DNA from: Streptomyces inhibens
GTDB taxonomy: Bacteria > Actinomycetota > Actinomycetes > Streptomycetales > Streptomycetaceae
DNA length: 49,313 nt
Reading direction: 5' to 3'
NCBI RefSeq assembly: GCF_003389455.1
Contig: NZ_QUAC01000053.1
Coordinates: forward strand, 1-49,313
How positions within the stretch are numbered: the stretch's first letter is position 1; every line of letters starts with the position of its first letter. The position numbers were made by a program, and so were the translations under genes. The notes below the pieces were generated by a model. The model was not told the DNA's origin and made no database searches. It worked only from the letters and a program-made list of their open reading frames with translations. Below, piece after piece: positions 8,713 to 16,271 of this stretch.

Positions 8713-9471
8713 ATGCACCTCGACGAGACCCCCGCACGACTCCGTCTCGATACCGCGCTGGACGGCCTGGCCGTCACCTTCCGCGGCATGACCGCCCACC
8801 CCGACGAGTGCAACTGTGAGTGCCACTGGGGCAGCGCGGAAGAGCTCGCGCTGCTCAAGGTGCCGGACGTGGAGCTCGACCCCGACCTGCTGCGGCGTAC
8901 CTGGCAGGCCGTGGACTGGGAGGACCACGGCTCGGTGCTGCGCCGGATTCTGCCCCAGTTCGCCGCGGCTCTCGTCGGCGGTCGCATCGAGCCCGTCTTC
9001 GGCATGGCGGAAGTCGGACGCTCGTTCGCGCGTGGCCGCTGGCAGCGGTGGCCTGCCGAGCAGGCCGCGGCGGTACGGGAGTTCCTGCACGCCTGGTGGG
9101 CGCACACTCTCACCTGTGCGGATACCGCCGTGCCCGCGTACGAGGTGTTCGCCTGCTGTGCCGAGGCGTCCGCCACGCTCACCCCATGGCTCACCACCTG
9201 GGAGGCACTGACTCATCCGGCAGCCGACCGGCGGCTGGCTGAGGCGGCGGACCGCTGGGAGAAGGAACTGCTGGGAGACCAACTCCCCTGGGACGCCTGG
9301 GAGAACAAGGAGGAGATGTACACCGAACTCACCTCCTGGCTGCTCCACCACGCCTCCGGCCGGCTCCGGGCCCAGGGCGCCCCCGAGGAACTGCTGCACC
9401 GGATACGGCTGCTCGGCCTCACCGGCCCGGCCCGCTGGGACGACCCGCACTGGCCCGGCCACAGGTACTGA
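8713..9471 (+). CDS. Hypothetical cytosolic protein
   Basis: The 252-residue protein has no membrane segment or signal peptide. It begins MHLDETPARLRLDTALDGLA. A Cys-x-Cys-x-Cys cluster (CNCECHWGSAEEL) near residue 37 could bind metal. The rest is Trp- and Glu-rich, with short helical segments. The frame is open upstream, but sequence before the ATG at 8713 overlaps the terminator and reads as an Arg/Gly-rich shadow. No known family is recognised. It follows the P450 operon terminator, so it is likely transcribed separately. Confidence 0.72.
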   Translation: MHLDETPARLRLDTALDGLAVTFRGMTAHPDECNCECHWGSAEELALLKVPDVELDPDLLRRTWQAVDWEDHGSVLRRILPQFAAALVGGRIEPVFGMAEVGRSFARGRWQRWPAEQAAAVREFLHAWWAHTLTCADTAVPAYEVFACCAEASATLTPWLTTWEALTHPAADRRLAEAADRWEKELLGDQLPWDAWENKEEMYTELTSWLLHHASGRLRAQGAPEELLHRIRLLGLTGPARWDDPHWPGHRY

Positions 9472-9552
9472 GCCCGTGCCGCGGGCCGATGCGACGCGGT
9501 CCGGGGCCCCTCCCGTTCCACCTCGGAGTGGGGGTGCGACGATGAACCCGTC

Positions 9553-10323
9553 ATGGATGCGGGGCAGGTACTCAGGGGGCTACGCGCCGCGGTGTTCGCG
9601 GTGGTCTGTGTGCTGCTCGCTGCCCTGGGGCACGCGGTGATGTCGGATGCCGTGGTGCCTGTGTGGATGCTGCTCACTGCCGGGGCGGCCACCGCGGCCG
9701 CCGCCTGGTGCTGCGCGGGCCGTGAACGCGGGCCGCTGCTGGTGGGCTTGCTGACCGTCGGCGCCCAAGCGGCCCTGCACAGCGCCTTCTCGTTCGGCCA
9801 GGCGGTGGCCGCCGGCGGCGGCGAGCGGCTGTCGCTCGTGCGCCAGTGGGCGGACACCTGGCTGTGTGGCGCGCAGGGGTTACGGCTCTCCGACGGTGAC
9901 GCCGCGGAGACGCTGCGGCTGATGCGTCGGCAGATGGCGTCGATGCCCGCGATGGATCACGCGGGCGCCATGGGCGACATGGGCGGCGGCATGGGAAACA
10001 TGGCGCACATGGGGGACATCGGCGCCGCGGACCGGATGCCGGGGATGCACGGCAGCGCGGCCGGCATGATCGCAGCGCACCTGCTGGTCGCCGTGCTCAG
10101 CGCATGGTGGCTGTGGGGTGGCGAGCGGGCGGCCTTCCGGCTCGTACGGAGCGTGTCGGCCTGGCTGTTCGCCCCGTTGGTGCTGGTCCTGCGGATCGTG
10201 CTGCCCGGGGCGCGGCCCGCGGTGCGCGCCGCCCGGCAGGAGCCGCGGCAGGCGGTGCAGCAGCTGCTGCTGGCCCATGCGATGTCGTTGCGGGGTCCGC
10301 CGCATGAGCCGGCTGTCGGCTGA
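9553..10323 (+). CDS. Membrane protein with Met/His-rich loop, probably copper-related
   Basis: The 256-residue protein has two or three hydrophobic N-terminal segments (residues about 8-75). A Met/His-rich loop at about 133-167 contains repeated GDMGGGM, MGNMAHMGD and MPGMHG units. Another hydrophobic segment follows at about 168-215. Met/His loops of this type bind Cu(I) or Ag(I) in exported copper proteins. The gene precedes a sigma/anti-sigma pair and a copper ATPase operon, consistent with copper handling at the membrane. The specific family was not identified, and the role is inferred from composition and neighbours. Confidence 0.75.
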   Translation: MDAGQVLRGLRAAVFAVVCVLLAALGHAVMSDAVVPVWMLLTAGAATAAAAWCCAGRERGPLLVGLLTVGAQAALHSAFSFGQAVAAGGGERLSLVRQWADTWLCGAQGLRLSDGDAAETLRLMRRQMASMPAMDHAGAMGDMGGGMGNMAHMGDIGAADRMPGMHGSAAGMIAAHLLVAVLSAWWLWGGERAAFRLVRSVSAWLFAPLVLVLRIVLPGARPAVRAARQEPRQAVQQLLLAHAMSLRGPPHEPAVG

Positions 10324-10534
10324 CAGCACGGTCGAATTCCCGAGCCGGTGGACGGACGGGCGCTGAACGCACGCGCCGAGGTCCCGGCTTCGACTTCACC
10401 GGTCGTCGCGCGCGGCGACCGGATCATGCGAAGGACTCCAGATGATGATTCCTATCCGGATGCCGGTGGCTGCGCTGCCCGCGTCCGCTGTCGGCCCGCG
10501 GAGCGGCGGGGGCGGGCTCCCGGGTACCGCCCGG

Positions 10535-10825
10535 TCAACCGGTTCGTCGGCCGCCCGGATCCAGGGCGCCGGGAGATTCCGAAGCCGGCCACACGGACGC
10601 CGACTTCAGCCGGGCGAGCAGCGCATCGGCGGCGGCCGCGTCCCCTTCGGTGTGCGCCATGGCGCGGTCGAGGCCGGCCGTCAGCGCTCGTGTCCGCGCT
10701 TCCCACTGCCGGCAGTCGCGGCAGCCGGCGAGGTGGTCGTCGAGCCGGCGTGCGGTGATGCCGGGTGGCAGCTCCTCCTCGTCGAGGCGGGCGGAGAGTG
10801 CCGTACGGATATGCGAGCAGAGCAT
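10535..10825 (-). CDS. Zinc-finger (zf-HC2) anti-sigma factor
   Basis: The 96-residue protein carries the ZAS signature His31-x3-Cys35-x2-Cys38 (HLAGCRDC) plus Cys3. This is the hallmark of anti-sigma factors that hold ECF sigma factors and often respond to thiol stress or metals. There is no transmembrane segment, so it is a soluble, ZAS-only type. The ATG at 10825 has GGAGG 8 bases upstream. It is divergent from the sigma gene, with only 49 bp between the two starts, whereas most such pairs are co-directional. Confidence 0.8.
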   Translation of the reverse strand: MLCSHIRTALSARLDEEELPPGITARRLDDHLAGCRDCRQWEARTRALTAGLDRAMAHTEGDAAAADALLARLKSASVWPASESPGALDPGGRRTG

Positions 10826-10874
10826 GCGTCCATCCTCCACGAAGCGCGGACGTGCGGCGAGGGGCGGTCGCGGA

Positions 10875-11468
10875 ATGCGGGATGACGAGGCGGTGACGGG
10901 GTGGGCGCTGGCCGCCCGCGGCGGTGACGAACGGGCCGTCGAGCAGTTCGTGCGGGCCACCCAGCTCGATGTGCGGCGCTATGTGACCCATCTCAGCGGC
11001 GATCCGCAGGCCACCGACGATCTCGTGCAGGACACCTATGTACGGGCGCTGCGCAGTCTGCCGCGGTTCGAGGGCCGGTCGTCGGCGCGTACCTGGCTGC
11101 TGACGATCGCCCGGCGGGTCGTGGTGGACCGTATCCGCTCCCACGCGGTGCGGCCCCGGCTGGCCGCGACCGATGACTGGCAGTCGGCGGCGGAGCGGGT
11201 ACAGCCGCGCGGTGTACCGGGGTTCGACGAGGGTGTTGCGCTCGCCGACCTGCTGACGGCGCTGGCGCCGGAGCGGCGGGAGGCGTTTGTGCTCACGCAG
11301 CTGCTGGGGCTGCCGTACGCGGCGGCCGCCGGGGTGATGGGCTGCCCCGTGGGGACCGTGCGGTCCCGGGTGGCGCGCGCCCGGGAAGCGCTGGTCGCGC
11401 TGCTGACCGATGCGGAGCGAGCCGAGCCGGGTGACCGGTCGCGCGCGCTCGCGGGCGCGGTGGCCTGA
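10875..11468 (+). CDS. ECF-type RNA polymerase sigma factor
   Basis: The 197-residue protein has a sigma region 2 (TDDLVQDTYVRALRSLPRFE, then SARTWLLTIARRVVVDRIRS) at residues about 25-90. Region 4 with its helix-turn-helix (LAPERREAFVLTQLLGLPYA, then GCPVGTVRSRVARARE) is at about 125-178. That is a complete group 4 sigma. The ATG at 10875 begins the conserved part; the frame is open further upstream but that sequence is antisense to the anti-sigma gene. Its partner is the adjacent zf-HC2 protein. Neighbours suggest it controls the copper genes on either side. Confidence 0.9.
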   Translation: MRDDEAVTGWALAARGGDERAVEQFVRATQLDVRRYVTHLSGDPQATDDLVQDTYVRALRSLPRFEGRSSARTWLLTIARRVVVDRIRSHAVRPRLAATDDWQSAAERVQPRGVPGFDEGVALADLLTALAPERREAFVLTQLLGLPYAAAAGVMGCPVGTVRSRVARAREALVALLTDAERAEPGDRSRALAGAVA

Positions 11469-11487
11469 CGGCCGCTCCGCTGTGGCG

Positions 11488-11529
11488 ACGGGGCTCATGG
11501 GCGGGCGGTGGCCGGTCCATGAGCCCCGT
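11488..11529. terminator. Bidirectional terminator between sigma gene and PCuAC gene
   Basis: A perfect 13-bp inverted repeat (11488-11500 with 11517-11529, 16-nt loop) lies between these convergent genes. Confidence 0.75.
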
Positions 11530-11577
11530 GGCGTCTGCCCGGACAAGTAGCAGCGGGCAGACAGCGGCAGGCGGACT

Positions 11578-12048
11578 TCAGTGGCCTGGGCGTACGGCCC
11601 GGGCCCGTACCGTCTGCGGTGGGCTGTGGCGGAAGTGCAGCGTGAAGGTGAGCCGGTCGCCGGGCGCGAGCCGTGGCGGCGGGCTGATCATGACGTCGAG
11701 GGCGGTCGGCGACATCCGCAGCGCACCGCCGGCCGGGACGGTGGCGGCGCGGACCATCGCCATGCTCCGGGCGTTGCGCCCGATGTCGACGGTGCGGCTG
11801 AGCATCGCCCGGTGCCCGGCGGGGCCGGTGACGCCCGTCAGGACATCGTCCGCGCCGCCGGTGTTGCGGATCGTGAACCATGCGGCGGTGGCCTCGGGGC
11901 CGGACGGGACCAGCACCCGGCCCTCGGCGACGCTCAGCCGCGCGGGGGTTCCCGCGTTGCCGGTGGCGGTCCATACGGTGAGCGTGCCCAGGGTCGCCAG
12001 ACAGGTGAGCAGCGGTACGGCGACAGCCGACACGGACGGCCGGTTCAT
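11578..12048 (-). CDS. PCuAC-like periplasmic/extracytoplasmic copper chaperone
   Basis: The 156-residue protein starts with an N-terminal signal or anchor segment (about residues 9-30). A DUF461/PCuAC beta-sandwich follows, seen in AAWFTIRNTGGADDVLTGV, MAMVRAATVPAGGALRMSP and LDVMISPPP. PCuAC proteins bind Cu(I) outside the membrane through His and Met residues. Here the two usual His positions appear to be Ser and Asp, leaving mainly the Met ligands. Its ATG overlaps the copA stop (ATGA at 12045-12048), so translation is coupled. It is the last gene of the copper operon. Confidence 0.85.
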   Translation of the reverse strand: MNRPSVSAVAVPLLTCLATLGTLTVWTATGNAGTPARLSVAEGRVLVPSGPEATAAWFTIRNTGGADDVLTGVTGPAGHRAMLSRTVDIGRNARSMAMVRAATVPAGGALRMSPTALDVMISPPPRLAPGDRLTFTLHFRHSPPQTVRARAVRPGH

Positions 12049-14459
12049 ACGGTCTCCCAACGGGTCTGCTGACGGGCGCGGTCGGCGCGACGGGCGGGCT
12101 TCTTCGCCCCGCCCGGCTGCCAGGCGCGCAGCCGCAGGCTGTTGCCCACCACGAGCAGTGAGCTGGCGGACATGGCGGCCGCCGCGAGCATCGGGTTGAG
12201 CAGGCCGACGGCGGCGAGCGGCACGGTGACGAGGTTGTAGCCGAAGGCCCACAGGAGATTGCCGCGGATGGTGCCCAGGGTGCGGCGGGCCAGCCGTACC
12301 GCGTCGGCGACGGCCTGGAGGTCCTCGCGCACCAGGGTGACATCGGCGGCGCCGATCGCGGCGTCGGTGCCGCTGCCCATGGCGATCCCGAGGTCGGCGA
12401 GCGCCAGGGCGGCCGCGTCGTTGACCCCGTCGCCGACGACGGCGACCCGGGCGCCCTGCTCCTTCAAGGTGGTGACCAGCGCGGCCTTGTCCTCGGGGCG
12501 GGCCTCGGCGTGGATCTCGGTGATGGCCAGCTGGCCGGCCACCGCGCGGGCGGTGGCGGCGCGGTCGCCGGTGGCCAGCACCGGCCGCAGTCCCAGCCGG
12601 CGCAGATGGTCCACGGCGCGGTAGCCGTCGGGGCGGAGCGCGTCGCCGACGGCGATGACGGCCTCCGGGGTGTCGTCGACGGTGACCAGGACCGCGGTGT
12701 GGCCGGCGGCCTCCGCCTCCCGTACGGCGTCCGGCAGCGGGGCCGGCAGGCCGCTGAGGTCGCCGGGCCGGGTGACCGCCACCCGGTGCCCCTCCGCTGT
12801 GCCGCGTACGCCGTGACCGGGCGTGGCGCGGAAGTCGCTTACGGGCAGCAGGAGTTGACCGGGCTGGGACTGGCTGGGCTCAGGCTGACCGGTCCGGGGC
12901 CGGCTCTCTTGGGCGTACGCGGTGACCGCGCGCGCCAGCGGATGCTCGGAGCCCTGCTCGACGACGGCGGCCAGACGCAGGGTGTCCGCGGCGTCGAGTC
13001 CGCCGGTCCGCGGGGTGAGGGCGGTGACGCTCATCCGCCCCGTGGTGAGGGTGCCGGTCTTGTCGAGGACGACGGTGTCGATCCGGCGCAGCCGCTCCAG
13101 CGCCTGCGGTCCGCCGACCAGGATGCCGAGCTGGGCGCCGCGGCCGGTGGCGGCCAGCAGCGCGGTGGGGGTGGCCAGTCCCAGCGCGCAGGGGCAGGCG
13201 ACGACGAGGACGGCCACGGCGGCGGTGACGGCGGCCTGCGGGTCGGCTCCGGCGCCGAGCCAGAAGCCCAGGACGGTGACCGAGACGGTCAGCACGGCGG
13301 GGACGAAGACGGCCGCCACCGCGTCGGCGAGCCGCTGGACCGTGGTCTTTCCGGTCTGGGCGTCCTCGACGAGCCGGGTGATCCGGGCGAGTTGGGTGTC
13401 GGCGCCCACCGCGTCGGCCCGTATCTCCAGCAGCCCGCCGGAGTTCACCGCGCCGCCGACGGCCGCCGAGCCCGGCGCGACCTCGACCGGGCGGCTCTCC
13501 CCGCTGATCAGGGACAGGTCCAGGGCGGAGCTGCCCTCGACGACGGTGCCGTCGGTGGCGACGCGTTCCCCGGGCCGTACCAGGAAGCGGTCGCCGACCC
13601 GCAGCTGTTCCACCGGGATGCGCCGTTCACCTCCGTCGGCCGCCCGTACGGCGACGTCCTTGGCGGCGAGTTCGGCCAGGGCGCGCAGCGCGGAGCCCGT
13701 GCCGCGCCTGGCCCTGGCCTCCATACGGCGCCCGGCCAGCACGAACAGCGGTACGCCGACGGCGGCTTCCAGGTACAGGTGCGCGGTGCCGTCGCCGGCG
13801 GTGGGCAGCAGGCGCAGCGGCATCGTCATCCCGGGCGCACCGGCCCCGCCGAGGAACAGCGCGTAGGTGGACCAGGTGAAGGACGCAAGGACGCCGAGGG
13901 AGACCAGGGTGTCCATGGTCGCGGCGCCGTGCCGCAGACCGCGCAGCGCACGGGAGTGGAAGGGCGCGGCGCCCCATACGGCGACGGGTGCGGCGAGCAT
14001 GAAGCACAGCCACTGCCAGTTGCGGAACTGCCAGGCGGGCACCATCGACAGGACCAGGACGGGGAGCGACAGCAGGGCGGTCACCAGCAGCCGGTGGCGC
14101 TCGGCGCGGGCGCCGTCGTCCTGGGGGCCGGGGGACTCGGTGGACGGCGGCCGGTCGTCCGGGCCGGTGCCGTTGTCCGGCGCCGGTGCGGGCTCGGGGA
14201 ACTGCGCGGTGAAACCGGCCGCCTCGACGGTGGTGATGAGGTCGGTGACGGACACCGCCGCGGGGTGGCTGACCGTGGCCCGGCCGGTCGCCAGGTTCAC
14301 CGTGGCCGCGACGCCGTCGAGCCGGCCGAGCTTCTTCTCGACCCGGCCCACACAGGCGGCGCAGGTCATCCCGCCGATCGTGAGGGTGGTGGTGCGGACG
14401 AGGTCCGGGGAGACGGCGGTGTCCGGCGTCGGGGAGGCGGGCCGGGGCTGCCGTGTCAT
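12045..14459 (-). CDS. copA: Copper-translocating P1B-type ATPase
   Basis: The 804-residue protein has an N-terminal heavy-metal-binding domain (GMTCAAC, Cys33 and Cys36). It also has the transport-site CPC motif (422-424), the phosphorylation loop DKTGT (Asp466), the actuator SGES, and the hinge GDGVNDAAAL. This is the Cu(I)-exporting family. The start overlaps the upstream gene by ATGA, and the stop overlaps the downstream PCuAC gene in the same way. The actuator loop reads SGES in place of the commonest TGES, a known variant. Substrate is most likely Cu(I) from CPC and the GMTCAAC domain. Confidence 0.95.
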   Translation of the reverse strand: MTRQPRPASPTPDTAVSPDLVRTTTLTIGGMTCAACVGRVEKKLGRLDGVAATVNLATGRATVSHPAAVSVTDLITTVEAAGFTAQFPEPAPAPDNGTGPDDRPPSTESPGPQDDGARAERHRLLVTALLSLPVLVLSMVPAWQFRNWQWLCFMLAAPVAVWGAAPFHSRALRGLRHGAATMDTLVSLGVLASFTWSTYALFLGGAGAPGMTMPLRLLPTAGDGTAHLYLEAAVGVPLFVLAGRRMEARARRGTGSALRALAELAAKDVAVRAADGGERRIPVEQLRVGDRFLVRPGERVATDGTVVEGSSALDLSLISGESRPVEVAPGSAAVGGAVNSGGLLEIRADAVGADTQLARITRLVEDAQTGKTTVQRLADAVAAVFVPAVLTVSVTVLGFWLGAGADPQAAVTAAVAVLVVACPCALGLATPTALLAATGRGAQLGILVGGPQALERLRRIDTVVLDKTGTLTTGRMSVTALTPRTGGLDAADTLRLAAVVEQGSEHPLARAVTAYAQESRPRTGQPEPSQSQPGQLLLPVSDFRATPGHGVRGTAEGHRVAVTRPGDLSGLPAPLPDAVREAEAAGHTAVLVTVDDTPEAVIAVGDALRPDGYRAVDHLRRLGLRPVLATGDRAATARAVAGQLAITEIHAEARPEDKAALVTTLKEQGARVAVVGDGVNDAAALALADLGIAMGSGTDAAIGAADVTLVREDLQAVADAVRLARRTLGTIRGNLLWAFGYNLVTVPLAAVGLLNPMLAAAAMSASSLLVVGNSLRLRAWQPGGAKKPARRADRARQQTRWETV

Positions 14460-14737
14460 CGCGACGCTCCCACCGGCACCGGGCGGGGCGCCCCGGCGCC
14501 CATACCGTGCATACCGCCCATGTCCCCGTCGTCGGCGGGCGTGGAGCCTCCCGTACGGGTGCCACCGGCCGGGTGCAGGCCCGGGGCCACCGGCCCGGCG
14601 ACGGCTCCGGCCGCGTACGACAGCGCGAAGAGCGCCGTCAGCAGCGCGATGAATCCGATGACCGACCGTGCGGGCAGCAGCCGTCGGACGGTGTGCGCGA
14701 GAGGGGGCCGACTGCGATCGGCCGGAGAGGAGGACAT
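14456..14737 (-). CDS. Small Met/His-rich membrane protein, first gene of copper operon
   Basis: The 93-residue product has one transmembrane helix (SVIGFIALLTALFALSYAAG). The short tail after it contains GDMGGMHGMGAG, a likely extracytoplasmic Cu(I)-binding patch. The ATG at 14737 follows an AGGAGG-type site on the minus strand. Its stop overlaps the copA start by 4 bp, so the two are coupled. It may pass copper to or from CopA; this is inferred from position and composition, and the family was not recognised. Confidence 0.75.
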   Translation of the reverse strand: MSSSPADRSRPPLAHTVRRLLPARSVIGFIALLTALFALSYAAGAVAGPVAPGLHPAGGTRTGGSTPADDGDMGGMHGMGAGAPRPVPVGASR

Positions 14738-14787
14738 CGCGTCATCGTGGCAGGGCAAAACGGTACCCGGCGGCCGATCGGGGGCCC

Positions 14788-14814
14788 GTTGACACGTGAG
14801 GTTTGTCCTGTTCC
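14788..14814 (-). promoter_or_regulatory. Possible ECF-sigma promoter of the copper operon
   Basis: On the minus strand GGAAC (14814-14810) is followed after 17 bases by TCAAC (14792-14788). This resembles the GAAC-N16/17-TC form used by several Streptomyces ECF sigma factors. The predicted start would be about 40 nt before the gene at 14737. The sigma factor at 10875-11468 is an obvious candidate, but this is an inference from one site. Confidence 0.3.
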
Positions 14815-14905
14815 GCCGTCGGAACTCATCGGCCACCGGACCCGACTAACTGGGTTTGACCGGTGTCCGTGCCACCGCGCGAGCCCCGACCTGCCGAAAT
14901 CACCC

Positions 14906-14938
14906 GCGGTCGGCGGGAACTCGACGCGCCCGCCGACC
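14906..14938. promoter_or_regulatory. Perfect 11-bp inverted repeat in the P450/copper-operon intergenic region
   Basis: CGGTCGGCGGG (14906-14916) and its exact complement (14928-14938) flank an 11-nt loop, ending 67 bp before the P450 start at 15006. It could be an operator for a metal-responsive regulator or an RNA hairpin in the leader of the P450 transcript. Confidence 0.45.
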
Positions 14939-15005
14939 GACCTCTCCAACGCCGTGCCGTCCGGGCGCGGTTGTCCGCAGAGCGCACCGTTGAAGAGGAC
15001 CCCCC

Positions 15006-16271
15006 ATGTCCATGCCGCCCGATCCCGTAGAGCTGTACGGGACGGAGTACAAACGCGACCCCTACCCCTTGTACGCCGAGCTGCGGGCGCGCGGCCCGGT
15101 CCATCGGGTGCGCTTCCCCAGCGGGGTGTGCGCCTGGCTCGTCACCGGCTACGAGGCCGCCCACCAGGCGCTGACCGATGCCCGGCTGGGCAAGCACCAC
15201 TCACGCGGCAACGCGGCCTGGCGGGCCCGCGCCTCGATCATGCCCGAGCCCCAGCACTCCCAGCTACAGGTGCATCTGCTCCATCAGGACCCGCCCCGGC
15301 ACACCGAGCTGCGCCGGCTGATCACCGATGCCTTCGCCCCGCAGCACGTCGAGCAGCTCCGGCCCCGCTTCCAGGAGATGGCCGAGGCCCTGCTCGACGG
15401 GCTCCCCGAGCGTGGCACCGTCGATCTCGTCGAGACCTTCGCCGCCCGCTTCCCCTTCCAGGTGCTCGCCGAAGTCATCGGTCTGCCACCGGAGTTCGCG
15501 GACCGCTTCGACCGGGACTGGGGCAAGGTCGTCCAGCCCGTAGGGCCCACGGATCCAGGCCGTCCGGCGTACGAGGCGCGGCTGCGCGGACTCCAGGGGT
15601 ATATCGCCGATCTGGTCGCCCACAAGCGCCGTGCGCACGGTGCGGATCTGCTCTCACGGCTGGTGGCCGCCCGCGACAACGGCCGGCTCGGCCGGGAAGA
15701 GCTCGACTCGATGATCTTCCAGCTGCTGGTCGCCGGCCAGGAACCGGTCACCAACCAGATCACCACCGCCCTGGTCACCCTGCTGCGCCACCCCGGGCAC
15801 CTCGCGCAACTGGCCGCGCGTCCGGAGCTGCTGCCCCGCGCCGTCGAGGAACTCCTGCGGCACGACAGCGCCTTCGAGCTGACGACCTGGCGGTTCTTCG
15901 CCGAGGACGCCGATCTGCACGGCACCCGGATCCCGGCCGGTGACTCCGTCATCGTGTCGCTGTGCGCGGCCAACCGCGACCCCCGGCAGTTCCCCGACGC
16001 GGACACCCTCGACTTCGACCGCTCCCCCAACCCGCACCTCGCCTTCGGCCACGGCAGCCACTTCTGCCCCGGCGCCGCGCTCGCCCGGATCGAACTCCAG
16101 ATCGCCATCGGCACCCTGCTCCGACGGCTGCCGGACCTCCGGCCGGCCGTCCCGGAGGACGAACTCCGCTGGATCCCGGCGGTGTTGGCACGCGGGGTCG
16201 ACCGGCTGCCGGTGACCTACGGCACCGGGGACGGATGCCCCGGCGCGGACGGGCCGGATGCCGCGTGCTGA
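15006..16271 (+). CDS. Cytochrome P450 with atypical I-helix, paired with isocyanide synthase
   Basis: The 421-residue P450 has an intact ExxR region (VEELLRH) and heme loop FGHGSHFCPG with Cys354. The I-helix reads A243-G-Q-E-P247, so the conserved oxygen-activating threonine is replaced by proline although the acidic residue is kept. Such changes occur in P450s that use substrate-assisted or unusual oxidative chemistry. The downstream isocyanide synthase gene overlaps its 3' end, so the two are one operon. The pairing recalls the yeast DIT1/DIT2 enzymes. It is divergent from the copper operon. No dedicated ferredoxin is adjacent. Confidence 0.93.
   Translation: MSMPPDPVELYGTEYKRDPYPLYAELRARGPVHRVRFPSGVCAWLVTGYEAAHQALTDARLGKHHSRGNAAWRARASIMPEPQHSQLQVHLLHQDPPRHTELRRLITDAFAPQHVEQLRPRFQEMAEALLDGLPERGTVDLVETFAARFPFQVLAEVIGLPPEFADRFDRDWGKVVQPVGPTDPGRPAYEARLRGLQGYIADLVAHKRRAHGADLLSRLVAARDNGRLGREELDSMIFQLLVAGQEPVTNQITTALVTLLRHPGHLAQLAARPELLPRAVEELLRHDSAFELTTWRFFAEDADLHGTRIPAGDSVIVSLCAANRDPRQFPDADTLDFDRSPNPHLAFGHGSHFCPGAALARIELQIAIGTLLRRLPDLRPAVPEDELRWIPAVLARGVDRLPVTYGTGDGCPGADGPDAAC

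Noticed and set aside
12510..14792. Plus-strand frame over the copper ATPase gene
   Set aside because: Antisense to copA; Gly/Gln/Asp-rich, with no motifs.
14790..14820. TTGACA on the plus strand as a −35 box for the P450 gene
   Set aside because: No TANNNT-like −10 box at a normal distance follows it; the motif is noted only for the minus-strand ECF-type reading.
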